A stretch of DNA of 64,000 nt, from NCBI RefSeq assembly GCF_004761865.1, contig NZ_SJDM01000003.1, forward strand, positions 1-64,000, given 5' to 3'. The DNA is from Crenalkalicoccus roseus (GTDB taxonomy: Bacteria > Pseudomonadota > Alphaproteobacteria > Acetobacterales > Acetobacteraceae). Under the pieces are notes generated by a model that was not told the DNA's origin, made no database searches, and worked only from the letters and a program-made list of their open reading frames with translations. Positions 61,146 through 64,000 of the stretch are shown one piece after another. Made by a program: the position numbers and the translations under genes. Each line of letters starts with the position of its first letter. The first letter of the stretch is position 1.

Positions 61146-62102
61146 TCAGCGCCCGAACAGCCGGGGGACGATGCGGAGGAAGACCAGCATGCCGAACAGC
61201 TCGACCAGGGATTGCAGCACGATCACCAGCGCCGCCGCCCGCGCCTCCGGCATCGCCAGCGCGATCGGCAGCACGACGAAGGAGTTCCGCGTGCCGAGGC
61301 TGAAGGTGAGCGCGGTTCCCGAGGCCGAGGGCAGGGCGAGGCCGCGCGCCAGGAGAAGCCCGAGCGCCAGCGCCCCCGCCAGGTAGAGCGCGAACACGCC
61401 CGCCACCGCGGCGAAGCCCTCCAGCGCCCCGAGCAGCGCCTGGCCCTGGCCGAGCGCGATCAGGAACATCACCGCCGCGAGCAGCGGCACCGGCCAAGCC
61501 CCCAGGGCCTGCACCGCTCCCGCTCCCGTCCGCGACCGCTCCGCCCAGCGTTCCAGCAGGAAGGCGAGGCCGAGCGGCAGCAGGATGATGGTGGCGAAGA
61601 CGAGCAGCAGGCGCTCCGCCGGCAGGATCACCAGCTCCGCCGCGCCGAGGAAGGCCCAGAGATAAGCCGGCAGGAGCAGGAACTGGAGCAGCAGCAGCCA
61701 GGGCACCGCCGCGATCAGCCCGGCGGTGTCGCCGCCCGCGAGATGGGTGAAGCTGATGGACCAGTCCGTGCAGGGCAGGAGCAGCACCAGCAGCACGCCG
61801 AGGCGGATAGCCGGATCGGGCGGCACGAGCGGCCACAGGGCGAGCAGGAGCAGCGGCACCAGGACGAAGTTGCCGAGCAGCAGCGCCCCCAGGAGCCGCG
61901 CATCGCGCAGCGCGCCGGCGATGCGGGTGAGCGGCACCTGGGAGAAGGTGGCGAAGAGCAGCAGTGCGAGCAGGGGCCAGAGCAGCGCCTCGGCCGATTC
62001 GGCGGCGGCCGGCCACAGCAGGCCCGCCCCGAGCCCGGCCAGGACGGCGGCGAGGTAGAGCCAGACCTGCAGGCGTTCGAGGGTGGCGCGGCCTGGCATC
62101 AT
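61146..62102 (-). CDS. BASS/ACR3-superfamily transporter (arsenic-resistance or bile-acid-symporter type)
   Basis: 318 aa inner-membrane protein with about ten transmembrane segments. The motif LLPCTDWSISFTHLAGGDTAG resembles the conserved Cys-Thr loop in ACR3 arsenite exporters, and the C-terminal SLGTRNSFVVLPIALAMP block is typical of the BASS family. Substrate (arsenite, an organic anion or a keto acid) cannot be assigned: no arsR or arsC gene is nearby. ATG 62102, with AGGAG 8 bp upstream, is preferred over the longer frame. Confidence 0.82.
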   Translation of the reverse strand: MMPGRATLERLQVWLYLAAVLAGLGAGLLWPAAAESAEALLWPLLALLLFATFSQVPLTRIAGALRDARLLGALLLGNFVLVPLLLLALWPLVPPDPAIRLGVLLVLLLPCTDWSISFTHLAGGDTAGLIAAVPWLLLLQFLLLPAYLWAFLGAAELVILPAERLLLVFATIILLPLGLAFLLERWAERSRTGAGAVQALGAWPVPLLAAVMFLIALGQGQALLGALEGFAAVAGVFALYLAGALALGLLLARGLALPSASGTALTFSLGTRNSFVVLPIALAMPEARAAALVIVLQSLVELFGMLVFLRIVPRLFGR

Positions 62103-62219
62103 CGGGCTGGCTCCTGCGGTCTGCGGCACAAGCGAGCCGGCCGGAACGGCGCGGCGGGAACGGCGCTGCAAGATGCGTGCCGGGCGCGGGCAAGCCAATG
62201 ACTGTTCATCGGCAGCATG

Positions 62220-62240
62220 AGGCGCCGCGATGGGGCGCCT
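62220..62240. other. Inverted repeat (hairpin) in the kinase-transporter spacer
   Basis: AGGCGCC (62220-62226) and GGCGCCT (62234-62240) form a perfect 7-bp stem with a 7-nt loop. There is no adjacent T-run. It may be a transcript element or a protein-binding site. Confidence 0.35.
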
Positions 62241-62320
62241 GGATTGCGCGCGGGACAGAAAAAACCGAACGATACCGCAATGGTCTTCGCGTTGCCGGAG
62301 GGTCGTTACCACCAGAAAGC

Positions 62321-62349
62321 GTGACACGAACCTGTGATTGTACTATAAG
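62321..62349 (+). promoter_or_regulatory. Sigma-70-like promoter upstream of the sensor kinase
   Basis: GTGACA (62321-62326) and TATAAG (62344-62349) match the -35 and -10 consensus at five of six positions each, with an optimal 17-bp spacer. A transcript would start near 62356, about 210 nt before the kinase ATG. This is one of the best consensus promoters visible in the window. Confidence 0.5.
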
Positions 62350-62568
62350 TCCTCTGGCGCTGTCTCGTGACGCGCAATGGCAGTCTGGCCGGCCGGGCTG
62401 CACGCTGAAGGATGGCCGAATGCGCCCACACGCGTTGCCGAAGTCCGAAGCCGGGGCCTGTACCAGCTTGCCCTGCGCCCTGCCCCTGCGGGCGGCGCCA
62501 GGATGCCGCGGGCGCTGGGCGCGGCGGGGCTGAGGCGGCCGGCGGGGGGACGGGGCGGCGCCGCATCC

Positions 62569-64000
62569 ATGGTCGCGTTCCCTTCACATCCGGGCGCCCA
62601 TTCCGAACCCGAGGAGGGCCGCGCGCGGCCGGAACCCGGCCTGCGCCTCGCGATCCTCCTCGGCACCGGGGCGGTCGCCGCCTTCCTGCTGGGTGCCCTG
62701 GCCCTGCATGGCATCACGGCGCCGCAGGCGCTGCTGGACGCCAGCGGGACGGAGGAGCCGGGGGCGGCCTCCTGGGCCGTGCTCTGGTTCGTGGCGGCGG
62801 CGGGCGCCGCCGGCCTCGGCGGCGGCGCAGCCCTGCGCGGCCACCTGCGGGTGCGGGCCCTGCGGCAGGAGAACGCGGCGCTCCGCTCCCGGCTGATGGC
62901 CTTCACCGAACTGTCGCCGGCCTTCGACCTCAGCGCGGTCATCCTCCGCTCTCCCGATGGGGTGATCCGCCACTGGTCGGCCGGCTGCGAGCGGCTGTTC
63001 GGCTTCACCGCCGCCGAGGCGCTGGGGCGGCTCTGCCACGAGCTGCTGAGCACCCGCTTCCCGGATGGCGGGCGGCGCACGGTGCAGGAGGAGCTGCTGC
63101 GGCGCGGCGAATGGCGGGGGGAGCTGCGTCATCGCCGCCGCAATGGCGGGCCCGTCGTGGTCGCCTCGCACTGGATCCTGCGGCGCGACCCCCAGGACGG
63201 GCGGCCGCTCGCCGTCATCGAGGTGCATGCGGACGCGACGGCGCTGAAGACCGCCGAGGCGGCGCTGCGGGCCGGCGAGGCGCGGCTGCGCCTGGCGCAG
63301 GAGGTGGCCGGGGTCGGCATCTGGGAGTGGGACCCGGAGGAGGACCTGTTCGTCTGGTCCCCGGAGCAGCACGCGCTGTTCGGCCTGCCGCCCGGTGCGC
63401 CGGCACCCTGCACGCTCGAGGCCTTCCTGGCGCTGATCCATCCCGATGACCGCGTCGCGGTCCGCGCCGCCGCCTTCGCCGCGCTCGATTCCGGCGAATA
63501 CGAGGTGGAGTTCCGGGTGCCGCGCGTCAGCCGCAACGGGGCCGAGACGATCCAGTGGCTGATCGGCCGGGGCCGGCGCATGCCCGGCCTTGCCGGCCGG
63601 ATGGGCGCGATCCTCGGCGTGAACGTGGACATCACCGCCCGCAAGCAGGCCGAGCAGCAGCAGGCGCTGCTGATGCGGGAGGTGGATCACCGCGCCAAGA
63701 ACGCCCTCGCCGTGGTGCAGGCCGTGCTGCGCCTGACCCGGGCCGACAGCGCGCGGGCCTTCGCCAAGGCCGTCGAGGGGCGCGTGGCCGCGCTCGCCCG
63801 CGCCCAGACCCTGCTCACCGAATCGCGCTGGGCGGGGGCCGGGCTGGCCTCCATCCTGCGCGGCGAGCTGGCCCCCTTCATGGGCAGCGGCGGCATGGCG
63901 CGCGTCGTGCTCGAGGGGCCGCCGGTGACGCTGGTGCCGGAGGCGGCGCAGCCGCTCTCGATGACGCTGCATGAGCTGACCACCAACGCCGCCAAATATG
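62569..64000 (+). CDS. HWE/HisKA_2-family sensor histidine kinase, 3' end missing
   Basis: 477 codons are present before the window ends, reading from ATG 62569. Two hydrophobic segments (about residues 27-46 and 66-84) anchor it in the inner membrane. Two PAS domains follow (about 105-225 with VIRHWSAGCERLFGFTAAEALG, and about 235-355 with IWEWDPEEDLFVWSPEQHALFGLP). The phosphorylation helix is REVDHRAKNALAVVQAVL with His374, and the N-box starts LHELTTNAAKY right at the edge. The H-box without the classical HExxN context is the HWE/HisKA_2 type. These kinases often signal to single-domain or FixJ/PhyR regulators. Confidence 0.9.
   Translation, partial: MVAFPSHPGAHSEPEEGRARPEPGLRLAILLGTGAVAAFLLGALALHGITAPQALLDASGTEEPGAASWAVLWFVAAAGAAGLGGGAALRGHLRVRALRQENAALRSRLMAFTELSPAFDLSAVILRSPDGVIRHWSAGCERLFGFTAAEALGRLCHELLSTRFPDGGRRTVQEELLRRGEWRGELRHRRRNGGPVVVASHWILRRDPQDGRPLAVIEVHADATALKTAEAALRAGEARLRLAQEVAGVGIWEWDPEEDLFVWSPEQHALFGLPPGAPAPCTLEAFLALIHPDDRVAVRAAAFAALDSGEYEVEFRVPRVSRNGAETIQWLIGRGRRMPGLAGRMGAILGVNVDITARKQAEQQQALLMREVDHRAKNALAVVQAVLRLTRADSARAFAKAVEGRVAALARAQTLLTESRWAGAGLASILRGELAPFMGSGGMARVVLEGPPVTLVPEAAQPLSMTLHELTTNAAKY

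Larger units (their letters stand above)
62103..62568. other. Intergenic region before the sensor kinase
   Basis: 466 bp separate the divergent transporter and kinase genes. The first 110 bp are GC-rich. From 62200 to 62400 the composition falls well below the genome average; it holds a hairpin (62220-62240) and a good sigma-70-like promoter (62321-62349), described separately. From 62400 to 62568 it is GC-rich with no credible small gene. The promoter-to-start distance leaves a leader of about 210 nt, or room for a small RNA. Confidence 0.55.

Overview
The window is 64 kb of very GC-rich (roughly 70-75% by eye), densely packed bacterial chromosome. Gene content points to an alphaproteobacterium, most likely a Roseomonas-like member of the Acetobacteraceae: orphan Bug/TTT-type periplasmic receptors, an alphaproteobacterial C-P lyase operon containing a DUF1045 gene, D-/L-2-hydroxyacid metabolism, an HWE-type sensor kinase and high-GC genes linked by ATGA/GTGA overlaps. 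This is an inference from gene families, not a phylogenetic result. There is one tRNA gene (Ser-GGA) and no rRNA, CRISPR array, integrase or insertion sequence, so it reads as ordinary chromosome with much catabolic and transport capacity.

Layout. 1-8.0 kb: the tail of a GH19-like gene, a small hypothetical, a pair of peptide/nickel-type ABC ATPases, a thiamine-pyrophosphate enzyme, a small secreted protein, a gamma-glutamyltranspeptidase-family protein and a Bug receptor. 8.1-16.3 kb: the C-P lyase locus, with phnGHIJKLM plus DUF1045 on the minus strand, divergent from phnF and a second PhnM-family gene. A perfect inverted repeat over the phnG start is a candidate PhnF operator. 16.4-23.0 kb: an SDR, a second Bug receptor, a lytic-transglycosylase-like protein, a single-domain response regulator and a 1067-residue subtilase autotransporter with an AT-rich leader.

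23.3-28.1 kb: a D-lactate-dehydrogenase-like gene joined to an L-lactate permease, then an NfeD/slipin pair. 28.1-32.4 kb: a tight minus-strand operon of a TPP enzyme, a zinc alcohol dehydrogenase and two SDRs. 32.5-34.5 kb: a GST and 4-hydroxybenzoate hydroxylase. 34.5-40.3 kb: a second tight operon with an atypical SDR, an M20 amidohydrolase and HyuA/HyuB-type hydantoinase subunits. 40.4-45.2 kb: a 2-hydroxyacid dehydrogenase, then peroxide defence (ahpD, ahpC, divergent oxyR), then an acyl-CoA-dehydrogenase homologue whose active-site residues match 3-sulfinopropanoyl-CoA desulfinase rather than a dehydrogenase.

45.2-52.6 kb: envelope and housekeeping genes (M48 lipoprotein protease, beta-propeller protein, polysaccharide deacetylase overlapping a fatty-acid hydroxylase, an ABC-F ATPase, an orphan Phd-like antitoxin, an RraA-like aldolase, a thioesterase). 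52.7-58.0 kb: tRNA-Ser, a polytopic membrane protein, CHAD and SixA proteins, a DUF6134-type protein and a creatininase-family amidohydrolase. 58.1-61.1 kb: molybdate uptake (modE-like regulator, modABC) with a perfect ModE-type palindrome before modA. 61.1-64 kb: a BASS/ACR3-type transporter and the start of an HWE-family sensor kinase cut by the window end.

The most informative points are the predicted desulfinase, the phn locus with two PhnM paralogues, the two unassigned catabolic operons (28.1-32.4 and 34.5-40.3 kb), and the regulatory palindromes at phn and mod. I found no clearly unprecedented multi-gene system. The strongest novelty candidates are the two unassigned operons and the second PhnM.
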